DNA of 64,000 nucleotides from Pelagibacterium flavum. Its GTDB lineage: Bacteria > Pseudomonadota > Alphaproteobacteria > Rhizobiales > Devosiaceae. This document shows positions 24,882-33,916 of the stretch, piece after piece (position 1 is the first letter of the stretch; each line of letters begins with the position of its first letter). The stretch spans positions 558,001-622,000 of the forward strand of contig NZ_CP107716.1 of NCBI RefSeq assembly GCF_025854335.1, in the 5' to 3' direction. The translations under genes and the position numbers were made by a program. The notes under the pieces were generated by a model that ran no database searches, was not told where the DNA came from, and saw nothing but the letters and a program-made list of their open reading frames with translations.

Positions 24882-26491
24882 CTAGAATTGCTCCCAATCA
24901 GCGGCGAGGGCGGTATTACCTGATATCTGCGATACGGGTCGAACAGCCTGTGCGGGTTTGGCCAACTTCTGCGACTGCGGTACCGACTGATCGGGACCGT
25001 TCAGTCGGAACACCGCCACAATCTGATCGAGTTCAATCGCCTGGGCTTCGTTCTGCTCAATGGCGGCATTGGTTTCTTCCACCAGCGCTGCATTGTGCTG
25101 GGTCATCTCGTCCATGGTCCGCACCGCGACGTTCACCTCTTCAAGCGCCTGCGACTGCTCGCCATTAGCCCTGGCAATGGCATCGATCAGCCCCGCGCTT
25201 TCCTCGGCACGGGTCTGGATATCGAGCAAGGTCTCGGCGGCGCGCGCAACCAACTGGGTGCCGTTGCGCACCTCGCCCGCGCTGGCGTCGATCAACTGCT
25301 TGACCTCGCTGGAGGCCTGGGCCGCGTTCTGCGCCAGGCGTCGCACTTCCACTGCCACCACGGCAAAGCCCTTGCCGGCTTCGCCGGCGCGCGCCGCTTC
25401 CACCGAAGCATTGAGCGCCAGCAGATTGGTCTGGAAGGCGATGTCGTCGATCATGCCGATGATATTGGAGATCTTGGCCGAGGAGGTTTCGATGGCGCTC
25501 ATGGCCTGATTGGCTTCGCCCATCACCGCGCCGCCTTCGGTCGCGCTGCGCGACAATTGGCGAGCCGTGTCGCTGGCGGTTGCTGCCCGCCTGGCATTTT
25601 CCACTACCGCCGTGGAAAGCTGTTCAACCGATGCAGAGGTCTGCTCAATTGTCGCCGCCTGCCGCGTGGTGCGGTCGGCCAGATCATTGGCGCCGGCCAG
25701 AATTTCTCCGGTCGCCGTCTTGAGTGAGCGGGAGGTCTGCTGCAATTGCCCGACGATCTCGGTAAGCCGTTCCGCTACCGCATTGGTGTCCTGCTTGATC
25801 TGGTCGAATTCGGGGTCGAGGGCCTCGGTCACCCGGCTGGTGAGATTGCCCTGGGCCACATCACGGAGCACCGCCCCGGTCGCGGCGACGGCCTTGTCGA
25901 TTTTTGCGCGCGCGGCGTCATCGGCCTCTCGGGCATCGGCCGTCAGTTTGTCGAAATAAGCGGATACGCCAATGTCGACATCGAGCAGCATGGATTTGAG
26001 CACGGCCACCAGCATGTCGGCCATGGCATCGGCATCAGCCAGCACGGCCTCGGCCGTGCGCGGCACGGAACGGCCGAAGCGGCCTTTTTCCGGCTCGAGC
26101 GCTGCCGCCATGGTGTCGTGCACCAATCCGCGCACCAGTGTTTCCATGATCAGGCCATAGCCGCCGATATGCCAGCGCGGCTCCAGCCCGATCTTGGCAT
26201 GGCGGAGCCCCACCTTGCTGCTTGCCTCCATATAGGCTTGATCCAACTGCCCGGTCGCAATGGCCGACCAATGTCCTAGCTGCTTGGACTTGGCCCGATC
26301 CATCTGTGGCTTGCCATCAAAGAAGCGGGCCACGGCCGGCACCTCGGCGATCTTGGCGTAAAACCGGGTCAGGGCCGGTTCGAGATGAGCCTCGATCAGC
26401 GGCTGGGCGCGGGGATGCTGCCTCGCGCAGCGTCATCAAGACCGATAAAGTCGAGACGGGACTGGAGAAGATCGGCGGTATCGGAGGTCAT
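24882..26491 (-). pseudogene. Globin-coupled methyl-accepting chemotaxis protein, frameshifted near its N-terminus
   Basis: An aerotaxis-type receptor with an N-terminal protoglobin sensor and a C-terminal signalling domain. The haem-proximal His lies in LRHAKIGLEPRWHIGGY; a HAMP-like segment follows, then the hairpin tip DDIAFQTNLLALNASVEAAR with AGKGFAVVAVEVRRLA. No transmembrane segment, as in HemAT. The natural ATG at 26491 encodes MTSDTADLLQSRLDFIGLDD, but this frame stops at TGA 26396-26398. The remaining globin sequence QPLIEAHLEPALTRFY continues in another frame that is open from 26432 down to the stop at 24882. A single indel near 26421-26432 explains both. The intact remainder could start only at GTG 26342, within the globin domain. 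Either a pseudogene, a phase-variable gene or a sequencing error. Confidence 0.8.
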
Positions 26492-26831
26492 GGTGAGAGG
26501 CTTCCAGATTGGCGTCTGTGATGTTCTATGCCAATCGAGATTCCCAAATCTTGATCTGGGTCATAGTCCCGGAGAACATAGCCAATCGTGGTAAAGGACC
26601 GGTTATCGCGTGTGGGGATAATCAGTTTTCCGTAAGGTTGGAGCGGGCAGCGCTTCGGTGTTTTTTCAGGTCGACGGCACGGCCCTGCGCTCCAGAATAG
26701 CTTAGGGTCGGCCTGCGTTCAGTTCTGCCATTCGGCGAAAGGTGAACGGCAGGTTTCGTCCTGCGACGGATACGCTCGGCATGACCGAAATGGCGTCGGA
26801 AGCCGCCCCCAAGCAGTGAGATCGGATCAGC
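26492..26831. other. 340-bp gap, no gene seen
   Basis: Between the chemoreceptor gene start and the cpdR stop. Short frames here show no family resemblance or ribosome sites. It should hold the chemoreceptor promoter; I see no clear -35/-10 pair. Confidence 0.5.
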
Positions 26832-27236
26832 TCACAGCGCTGATCTTGCCAGCGGGATGATCTCGGCGGGCTTTCCCGCCAGTGCGTCGTTAACTTTTTC
26901 AATCAATTGGGCGAGCGAGAAGGGTTTGCCCAGGACGTCATAGATCAGGGCGTCCAGGCCATGGGCGCGTTCGCGTTGGTCAGCGAAGCCGGTCATCAGG
27001 AGGATGGTCATGGCGGGGTATTGGGCGCCGATGGCGAGGGCCAGGCCGATGCCGTCCATGACGGGCATCTTGATGTCGGAGACCAACAGGTCGAAATTGC
27101 CATTGTGCTCGTTGGCGATTTCGAGGGTGAGGCCGCCATCGGACGCGTCGATCACTTCGTGGCCGCTCATTTCGAGGGCGCGGGTCACAAAGGCGCGGAC
27201 GTTGTCGTCGTCTTCGGCCACCAGAATGCGTGCCAT
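26832..27236 (-). CDS. cpdR: CpdR-like single-domain response regulator
   Basis: A 134-residue stand-alone receiver domain. The acidic pocket is ILVAEDDDNVR, the phosphoacceptor is Asp54 in LLVSDIKMPVMDG, the Thr/Ser is in ILLMTGFADQRERAH and the lysine in VLGKPFSL. The sequence follows Caulobacter CpdR closely, including the RERAHGLDALIYDVLGKPF region. CpdR in its unphosphorylated state directs ClpXP to degrade cell-cycle proteins. Phosphotransfer would come from CckA/ChpT, not encoded here. Confidence 0.88.
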   Translation of the reverse strand: MARILVAEDDDNVRAFVTRALEMSGHEVIDASDGGLTLEIANEHNGNFDLLVSDIKMPVMDGIGLALAIGAQYPAMTILLMTGFADQRERAHGLDALIYDVLGKPFSLAQLIEKVNDALAGKPAEIIPLARSAL

Positions 27237-27290
27237 GGGGCTCTACCCTTATTCTTTGGAGCAATGGCTTGATTGCTCAATCTCGGTGTG

Positions 27291-27340
27291 TCGTGTTTCC
27301 GAACCGCAAAAGTGGTAGCCACTTTTTTCTGGAAACACGA
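27291..27340. repeat. Dispersed palindromic element, copy B
   Basis: Outer arms TCGTGTTTCC (27291-27300) and GGAAACACGA (27331-27340); inner stem AAAAGTGG/CCACTTTT around TAG; conserved bulge GAACCGC. It lies between cpdR and the MJ0042-domain gene, both on the minus strand, and may end the latter's transcript. Confidence 0.88.
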
Positions 27341-27359
27341 CCAGTCTCGGTTTGGTCTT

Positions 27360-28232
27360 TCAGTTGCCTGCCGCCGAACCGTTGGCGCCGTCGACAAAGC
27401 TCAGTCTAATATTTGTCACGCCTTGCGGCGGTCCGATCAGTTGCGCGTCGATTGCCAATGTATCACCGGGCAAAACGTTGCGTGTGGCGGGCGTTACCGT
27501 CCATTCGTAAACAATGGTGCCGGCGGAATCGAGCAGGCTTACCAGCACCGATGGCACGTAGGTTATGCGATTCGTGATGTTGGAAATCTTAGCGTTGACC
27601 ACAATGGCGGGGTTTCCATTCTGCGTGGTTCGCAAAGTCTTAATTTCGGTGAAATCGAGCCCGACGACATTGGTTTTAAGCCCCACTAGGCGATAGAGCC
27701 CGTCGAGCTGGGGGATTGCGGAAACGATCTCTGTGCGCAGGGCGAAAGCGGCGACAACGCTGGCGATCATCAGGACAATGATGGCGAAGCGGAACATGCG
27801 GCGGAACCGGGCGATCGGGTGCGCGGCGAGCATGCCGTTGCGGCGGCGGGCCAGGGCCTCGATACGGGCCTGGTTGGCGGCGCTGTCGATCGGGGGGCGT
27901 TGATCTCCGGGATCGGGCAATGGCGCGGGGTCGTTTGGAAACGGGTGTTCGGGTCCGGGCTCTGCGGGCTGACGGGCAGGCTGGTTGCGCAGGAAGGAGG
28001 CGTCGAGCATCTCCTCGTCGGCGGCGGAAAACAGGGTATCGGTATCGGCGCGGAAGATCAGCTCGTCGTCTGTGGGTTCGGGATCGCGGCGCGGGGCAGA
28101 GGGCCCGGGAAAGCTCGGGGTGGCGTACCAGAGTTCGGAACACGCGGCGCACTGAACCTGCCTGCCTGCGGCGCTGAGCGCATCGGAGCCAAGCTTATAG
28201 CGCGTCTGGCAATTTGGGCAGGTGATGATCAC
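27360..28232 (-). CDS. MJ0042 zinc-finger/DUF3426 membrane protein
   Basis: A 290-residue protein. The N-terminal MJ0042 zinc ribbon has Cys5-Pro-Asn-Cys8 (ITCPNCQTRYKLG) and VQCAACSELW. A Pro/Asp-rich linker follows (about 40-125), one membrane helix (FAIIVLMIASVVAAFALR) and a C-terminal DUF3426-like beta domain ending in VTNIRLSFVDGANG. It lies divergently from ftsEX, a common arrangement in Hyphomicrobiales. Function unknown; no link to division has been shown. Confidence 0.85.
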   Translation of the reverse strand: MIITCPNCQTRYKLGSDALSAAGRQVQCAACSELWYATPSFPGPSAPRRDPEPTDDELIFRADTDTLFSAADEEMLDASFLRNQPARQPAEPGPEHPFPNDPAPLPDPGDQRPPIDSAANQARIEALARRRNGMLAAHPIARFRRMFRFAIIVLMIASVVAAFALRTEIVSAIPQLDGLYRLVGLKTNVVGLDFTEIKTLRTTQNGNPAIVVNAKISNITNRITYVPSVLVSLLDSAGTIVYEWTVTPATRNVLPGDTLAIDAQLIGPPQGVTNIRLSFVDGANGSAAGN

Positions 28233-28384
28233 GCGCGAGGAACCGAACGGGTTGAGCGAAAAATCGAAGTCCCGACCGTAAGCGGGCCGGGTTAAAACTC
28301 TTGAAACGCCGCCTTGATGCGGCCATTGGGAGGTGATGGCTGGTAGGATAGTGTCCAGCCAGATGATTCGCGGAGAAAAGCGGT

Positions 28385-29044
28385 TTGATCGCGTTCGAAA
28401 ATGTGGGCCTTCGATACGGACACGGGCCGGAAATCCTCAAAGACCTGACCTTTGCGATCTCGCCGGGTTCGTTTCATTTTCTCACCGGACCCTCGGGGTC
28501 GGGCAAGACGTCGCTTTTGCGGTTGTTGCTGCTTTCGCTCAAGCCCACGCGTGGCTCGGTTTCGATGTTCGGGGAAGACGTCACCGCGCTCGACCGCGAC
28601 AGGCTGTTGCAAATGCGGCGTCATATCGGGATCGTGTTCCAGGAATTTAGGCTGCTCGACCATCTGACCACCTTTGAAAACGTCGCCCTGCCGCTGCGCG
28701 TGCGCGGACAGGCCGAAGCAAGCTATCGCGGCAATGTTGAAGAACTGCTCGACTGGGTGGGGCTGGGCGACCGGATGGACGCGCACCCGGCGGTGCTTTC
28801 GGGCGGGGAAAAGCAGCGCGCGGCGATTGCCCGGGCGGTGATCGGCAATCCCGACATCCTTCTGGCCGACGAGCCGACGGGCAATGTGGACCCCGAACTG
28901 TCCGAGCGGTTGCTGCATCTGTTCGAGCAGCTCAACAAGATGGGCACGACGATAATCCTGGCCACCCACGAGGTGGCGTTGCTCGACAAGTTCGGCTATC
29001 CGCGCATGCTGCTAAACGAGGGGGAGCTGACCATCCATGAGTGA
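28385..29044 (+). CDS. ftsE: Cell division ATP-binding protein FtsE
   Basis: A 219-residue ABC ATPase that works with FtsX to activate peptidoglycan hydrolases at the septum. Walker A is [11 protein letters not shown], the signature [14 protein letters not shown], and Walker [15 protein letters not shown]. The start is TTG 28385 ([14 protein letters not shown]), the only start that keeps the complete first strand. Its end overlaps ftsX by 8 bases. Confidence 0.95.
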   Translation: MIAFENVGLRYGHGPEILKDLTFAISPGSFHFLTGPSGSGKTSLLRLLLLSLKPTRGSVSMFGEDVTALDRDRLLQMRRHIGIVFQEFRLLDHLTTFENVALPLRVRGQAEASYRGNVEELLDWVGLGDRMDAHPAVLSGGEKQRAAIARAVIGNPDILLADEPTGNVDPELSERLLHLFEQLNKMGTTIILATHEVALLDKFGYPRMLLNEGELTIHE

Positions 29045-29957
29045 GGGGTTAAGGCTCAATTTTTCCCGTCCCAACCCAATCGTTCCAGCCCAATCGGTGG
29101 CGGGGCGCACCCTGATGCTTTTGATCGGCATCATGACGTTTTTGTCCTGCGTGACGTTTGGCGGCGTGCTTTTGGTCCAGAAGTCGGCGATGGGCTGGTC
29201 GGCCGATGTGGGGCGCGAGCTGACCATCCAGATCCGCCCGCTCGATGGCGAAGTGATCGATTCCAATCTGCGGCTTGCCGTCTCGCTGTCGGAAGCGGTG
29301 CCTGGCGTTGCGAGCGCGCGGGTGGTGTCGATCGAGGAAAGCGAAGAGTTGTTGCAGCCCTGGCTGGGCGAGGGGCTGGACCTTTCGGATCTGGCCATTC
29401 CGCGGCTGGTGATCGTGCAGCTTGCCGATCCCAACGCTGCCGACATCTCGCGGCTGGAAAGCGAGATTTCGGCCATTCCGGGGGCGACGCTGGAAACGCA
29501 CGCGGCCTGGCGGGTGCAGCTTAACACAATGGCCGGTACGATCGTTGTTTCGGGGATATTGGTGCTCGCGCTGATCCTTGTGGCGACGGCGCTGGCGATT
29601 GTCTTTGCGACGCGTGGGACCATGTCGACCAACCGGGAAATCGTCGATGTGCTCCATTTCATCGGGGCGTCCAACACGTTCATCGCCGGGGAGTTCCAGG
29701 GGCGGTTTTTGCTGCTCGGGCTCAAGGGCGGACTGGTGGGCGGGGTGGCGGCCATCATCTTTTTCATCATAGCAGGAACGGCGATGAGCACGGTTGTGCC
29801 CGAACAGTCGAGCGCGCAGCTCGGGGTCTTGTTCGGGCAGTTCGCGCTGGGGATCAGCGGAATTCTGGGCATCATCGGGGTCGTTCTGGTGATTGCCGGA
29901 CTAACCGCGATCACGTCGCGCTTGACGGTGCGGCGCTTCCTCTCGCAAATTTCCTGA
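29037..29957 (+). CDS. ftsX: Cell division protein FtsX
   Basis: A 306-residue membrane partner of FtsE with four helices: one near residues 24-42, then three C-terminal (MAGTIVVSGILVLALILVAT, LLLGLKGGLVGGVAAIIFFI, ILGIIGVVLVIAGL). Between helices one and two is the periplasmic domain (ELTIQIRPLDGEVIDSNLRL). FIGASNTFIAGEFQGRF is a family motif. It overlaps ftsE, so both are translated together. Confidence 0.94.
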   Translation: MSEGLRLNFSRPNPIVPAQSVAGRTLMLLIGIMTFLSCVTFGGVLLVQKSAMGWSADVGRELTIQIRPLDGEVIDSNLRLAVSLSEAVPGVASARVVSIEESEELLQPWLGEGLDLSDLAIPRLVIVQLADPNAADISRLESEISAIPGATLETHAAWRVQLNTMAGTIVVSGILVLALILVATALAIVFATRGTMSTNREIVDVLHFIGASNTFIAGEFQGRFLLLGLKGGLVGGVAAIIFFIIAGTAMSTVVPEQSSAQLGVLFGQFALGISGILGIIGVVLVIAGLTAITSRLTVRRFLSQIS

Positions 29958-29978
29958 CGGTCCGGGGAGGACCTTGCC

Positions 29979-30788
29979 ATGATCGTTCAGGCCATCCGCT
30001 CGGCGGTGTTCTATCTGCTGTTTTTCGCCCACACGATCATTCTGGCGATCATTATCGGATTAATGTCCAGGCTGACACCGAACCTCAAATCGGTGGGCTG
30101 GAGCCTGGCACAATACTGGAACAGTGCGAATCTGTTTTTCCTGCGCTGGATCGTGGGGATCAGAACCGAGGTGACCGGGGCTGAAAACATCCCTGCGGGC
30201 GGATGCATCATCGGCGCCAAGCACCAGTCGGACTGGGATATCTTTGCCGTCTTGCCCCATGTGGGGCACCCCGCATTCATCGCCAAAAAAGAACTGCTCG
30301 ACATACCGCTTTTTGGCTGGGCGGCGCGCTGGATGGATACGATTTCGGTCGATCGCAAAAAGGGCAAGGATGCGTTGCCCGCCATGATGGACGAGGCCAG
30401 GGCGGCCCTGGGCAAGGGTTGCCGGGTGATCATATTCCCCGAAGGCACGCGCCGCGCGCCGCTCGATACGCCGGCCTACCGCTCGGGGATCGTGCGGATG
30501 TATCTGGCCATGGATGTGCCGGTGGTGCCCGTCGCGCTGACGTCGGGGCTCTATTGGGGGCGCAACAGCCCCGTTTTGTGGCCGGGGACGGCGCGGGCCA
30601 AATTTCTCGAGCCGATCCCGCCGGGGCTACCGGGGGATGAGTTTTTGAAAACTCTGATCGCGCGCATCGAAACCGAGACCGACGCCATGGTGCTCGAAGA
30701 CGCGAGAAAGGGCCTTGCACGGCCGATCTCGCCACGGCTTCGCGCTCGGCTCAACGAACTTGAAGCCAAATCGGGCGCCTCGTCCTGA
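29979..30788 (+). CDS. plsC: 1-acyl-sn-glycerol-3-phosphate acyltransferase
   Basis: A 269-residue membrane enzyme that acylates lysophosphatidic acid to phosphatidic acid. The catalytic HX4D motif is KHQSDWD and the substrate motif FPEGTRRAP; an N-terminal helix (AVFYLLFFAHTIILAIIIGL) anchors it. A gap of 21 bases follows ftsX, so co-transcription is likely. The DUF218 gene often found between ftsX and plsC is not present. Confidence 0.93.
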   Translation: MIVQAIRSAVFYLLFFAHTIILAIIIGLMSRLTPNLKSVGWSLAQYWNSANLFFLRWIVGIRTEVTGAENIPAGGCIIGAKHQSDWDIFAVLPHVGHPAFIAKKELLDIPLFGWAARWMDTISVDRKKGKDALPAMMDEARAALGKGCRVIIFPEGTRRAPLDTPAYRSGIVRMYLAMDVPVVPVALTSGLYWGRNSPVLWPGTARAKFLEPIPPGLPGDEFLKTLIARIETETDAMVLEDARKGLARPISPRLRARLNELEAKSGASS

Positions 30789-31035
30789 CCTCTCGCGCTC
30801 ATCGGTGTTCCAGTCATCAAAATGCGATAGATTGTGTTTTGCCGTAATCGGGACACAATATCTTGACATCGCTTATGAGGAATGGGACGATTTGGGAGTG
30901 CATGGGATTGACGCTTCCTCCATTTTGTTCTAATTTTGTTCTCATTGGGCCGGTTCGGTCGGAGTGACTGCCGGTCACCAAATGAATTTTTCGCCTTTGG
31001 TGGCGGGATAGCGCGGGGCCGTTTTCGAGGGGGCC

Positions 31036-31377
31036 ATGATCGGATTGAACAGCATTGCGGAAGCCGGCATTGGCGAGAGCGCCAGTGTGCTTTGGACCGG
31101 ACGGTCGGGCCGGCGTTATCTGATGGAGCGCGAGCGGGAGGCCGGGGTCGCCATGACGCCGACCCGGCTTTATGCGCTCGAAGACAACGGAGTGATCGGC
31201 TGGGCCGGCACCGCCGAAGATCTTATCGGCGACCATCGGGCACGCGAAAAATTCCGCCGGTTGAGCGCGAGCGGGGCCAGCATGCTCTCGCTTGCCGCTC
31301 CGAGCGATCCGCTGGCGGTGATGACGCTTGTGTGGGATCTCGAAGGCAGCCGGAGGGCGCTAGGCCGGGCTGCCTGA
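31036..31377 (+). CDS. Hypothetical protein
   Basis: A 113-residue soluble protein I do not recognise. Start ATG 31036 follows GAGGGGGCC. It is mixed alpha/beta (ASVLWTGRSGRRYLM, TPTRLYALEDNGVIGWAGTA, HRAREKFRRLSASGASML) with no cysteines, signal or membrane helix. It stands alone between plsC and the LuxR-type gene, with 247-base and 274-base gaps either side that show no other gene. Confidence 0.65.
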   Translation: MIGLNSIAEAGIGESASVLWTGRSGRRYLMEREREAGVAMTPTRLYALEDNGVIGWAGTAEDLIGDHRAREKFRRLSASGASMLSLAAPSDPLAVMTLVWDLEGSRRALGRAA

Positions 31378-31651
31378 ACCGGAATATCAAATCGAATCCA
31401 TGATCGCATTAGCTGCAACACCGTTTGCTCAACGGTACGGTTTATGCTGGACGATTGCGTGTTTAGACGTTGTTTCTGCGAGGACGAAATAACGGCTTGG
31501 GACGACATGGGCCAGGGGAGTAATAGTGTCTTGCCGTGGTCAAATAAACAGTGCGGCTCGTGCGGTGAAGATGTGAATACAGTTACAGGTTTGCCAGATA
31601 CAGTGAAATGCTCTTAAATACAAATGTGTGAGGGTCTTCGGGGGACGGGGC
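31378..31651. other. 274-bp gap upstream of the LuxR-type gene
   Basis: Lower GC than the surroundings toward its right end, consistent with a promoter for the LuxR-type gene. I see no further gene and no strong hairpin. Confidence 0.4.
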
Positions 31652-32755
31652 ATGTTGCCGGAGGGTGTTCGTGCGGCAGTTGACGGGCTTTATGAGGCCG
31701 GATTCGAGCGCGGATTGTGGCAGGCAGGTCTGGCGCGATTGTGCGATGCCATTGGGGCGGATTCGGCCATCACCGTGCCGAGGGTGGCTACCGAGGACAC
31801 GATCAACCTGCCGTTCTCGTCCGACCTCACCGAGTTCGCCGAGCGCTTTGTGGTTGATGGGTGGCATCTCGACGACTACCGCGCCAACCGAGGCTGGCCG
31901 CTGACGGACCGCGGACAAACCATCGTGCTCGAGCAGGATATCGCGACCGAGGAGGATCATCAGCGCGAGCCGATCTACCAGGAGCTCATGTTGCCTTACG
32001 GCAAAAAGTGGTGGGGCGGAATAACCTTCAAGTCGCCCAGCCGCCAATATGTGCTGTCGGTGTTTCGCGGTGCAAAGGGCGAAATGTTCTCGGAGGACGA
32101 CCGGTTGCTGTTCGGGGCCATTTCAGGTCACCTAGCGCGAGTCGTTACGACGGCCGAGCGCGTGGGCTGGGTGCAGACGTCGCTTGGGCTGGGCATGCTT
32201 GATGCCCTCAACGATGCGGCCATCCTGCTCGACAGCCAGGGCCAGGTGATCGAGATGACACGCGGCGCAGAGCATATGATGGGAGATAGTCTAACTGTGC
32301 TCGGCCGCAAGGTGACCTCCCACAACCGGACCGTTGCCCGCAGCGTTTCGGCGGCGATAAGCAAGGTGGTTGCGGAGGGGCCGGATGCATCGGGACCGCT
32401 GCGCATCGAAAGACCCGGTCGGCGTCCATTGCTGCTCGATGTGCTGCCGGTGCCCACCCGGTTTGACGGCGTGTTCTTTTTTGCGCGATTCATCGTGTTG
32501 TTGACCGATCTTGACCGCCAGCCAATGCCCAGCGCCGCGCTGCTCAAACAGGCGTTCGGCCTTACCCCGGCCGAAGCGCGCGTCGCCCTTGAGCTTACAT
32601 CGGGATTGAGTCTGTCCGAGGCAGCGGAGAAGTGCGGGATAGCCCGTGAGACCGCCAAAACCCATCTTAATTCGATATTCTTTAAAACCGACACTAACCG
32701 GCAAGGCGCCCTTGTCGGGCTGATCCGATCCGTTATGGCCCGGCGCTCCGGCTGA
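31652..32755 (+). CDS. LuxR-type helix-turn-helix regulator
   Basis: A 367-residue regulator with a C-terminal LuxR/GerE DNA-binding domain (QAFGLTPAEARVALELTSGL, SLSEAAEKCGIARETAKTH). The preceding region looks like a PAS-type fold (LDALNDAAILLDSQGQVIEM) rather than an acyl-homoserine-lactone domain. ATG 31652 is used because GGGGACGGGG precedes it. The gene lies 163 bases upstream of the lipoprotein/Slam pair in the same direction, which makes it a candidate regulator of that pair. Confidence 0.88.
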   Translation: MLPEGVRAAVDGLYEAGFERGLWQAGLARLCDAIGADSAITVPRVATEDTINLPFSSDLTEFAERFVVDGWHLDDYRANRGWPLTDRGQTIVLEQDIATEEDHQREPIYQELMLPYGKKWWGGITFKSPSRQYVLSVFRGAKGEMFSEDDRLLFGAISGHLARVVTTAERVGWVQTSLGLGMLDALNDAAILLDSQGQVIEMTRGAEHMMGDSLTVLGRKVTSHNRTVARSVSAAISKVVAEGPDASGPLRIERPGRRPLLLDVLPVPTRFDGVFFFARFIVLLTDLDRQPMPSAALLKQAFGLTPAEARVALELTSGLSLSEAAEKCGIARETAKTHLNSIFFKTDTNRQGALVGLIRSVMARRSG

Positions 32756-32918
32756 CAATCGGTGCGGGTCTGACGTTTTTTCGCCGCCGCCGCCCAACCC
32801 TCCCCCGGGTGGGGGATACTGAGGTGTTCGACCGGTCGTTAGCGTCCCTTCTGACAGAAATCTGATCGCGCACCGGCACTGACCGCGGCGCTTTTGGAGA
32901 CAACTTCAGGGGAACCCC

Positions 32919-33845
32919 ATGCAGAGATATACTCCGTTTTTTGTTATCGGCCTTTCCGCAACGCTGTTGGCGGGATGCTCCTCGACCGGCAGCACAGGGG
33001 GCGGCGGAGGCGGGGGGACGCCTTCGCCGGCAGTGTTTGCCGTATCGGCTGGAACCGCGAGCGAGGCGTTGGCGGACGGCCAGACCCTGATGGCCTATAA
33101 CAGCCTGATGAGCGCCGCTGTCGAACACGACTTCGACGCTTTAGAAACGAGGGCGCTCGAGGACACGGCATTTTCGATTGCCGCCAATGACCAGGGCGGC
33201 CTCGATGTGACCATCGACGGCCTCACCCACAGCTTTGCCGCCACCGATATCAGCGGCGGAACCCTTGAGTTTGATGGTCTCGGGCCGGGGCCATACTACA
33301 GGCTCGACAGTTGGCAGGGAGATGTCGTCGATGTGCTCGATGTGTCCAACGCCGCGCACCATCAGGTGTGGAGCTATTTCTGGGATCCTGCCGGAGAAGC
33401 GATCAGCGGGTTTGCGGTCGTGGGCACCGAAACCATGCCTGGCGATGTGCCAAGCACAGCAACCGCCACATACTCGGGCTTTGCGGGCGCAGCCCTGACC
33501 GACAGCGGCACGTTCAACGACACGACCCGCATTGTGGGGGACCTGACGATGTCGGCTGATTTCAATGCCGGTCAGATATCGGGGCTGGTCGACAATATCG
33601 AGGTGCTTGGCGGTTCTGCAGTCAGCGGCACCGTGGCCCTTGACAGTGCGGCGATCTCGGGCACGGGGTTCAGCGGGACAATCACCCCGGACAACGACCT
33701 TCTAACGGCGTTCACTCTCACCGATCTGGGGGGCACCTATAGCGGCAAATTCTATGGCGCGAGCGGCGAGGAAGTGGGCGGCGTAATGGCTATCAGTGGC
33801 GACGAAACGGTCGGCACCGGTGTTTTCTCGGCAATAAGGGACTGA
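32919..33845 (+). CDS. TbpB-like surface lipoprotein (candidate Slam cargo)
   Basis: A 308-residue lipoprotein. The signal peptide ends in the lipobox LLAGC with lipid-attached Cys20, followed by a Gly-rich tether (SSTGSTGGGGGGG). The C-terminal half is a beta-rich barrel of the transferrin-binding-protein-like type, with the typical close GASGEEVGGVMAISGDETVG, TGVFSAIRD. Such barrels are recognised by Slam outer-membrane proteins. A Slam-type gene follows after 71 bases. It may bind haem, an iron carrier or another ligand at the cell surface; ligand unknown. Confidence 0.82.
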   Translation: MQRYTPFFVIGLSATLLAGCSSTGSTGGGGGGGTPSPAVFAVSAGTASEALADGQTLMAYNSLMSAAVEHDFDALETRALEDTAFSIAANDQGGLDVTIDGLTHSFAATDISGGTLEFDGLGPGPYYRLDSWQGDVVDVLDVSNAAHHQVWSYFWDPAGEAISGFAVVGTETMPGDVPSTATATYSGFAGAALTDSGTFNDTTRIVGDLTMSADFNAGQISGLVDNIEVLGGSAVSGTVALDSAAISGTGFSGTITPDNDLLTAFTLTDLGGTYSGKFYGASGEEVGGVMAISGDETVGTGVFSAIRD

Positions 33846-33916
33846 TTGCGAACCTCCAACCTGCAAAGGGTACGGCATCAGTGTGTCGTACCCGTCTTTT
33901 TGAGGGGACCTGGACG

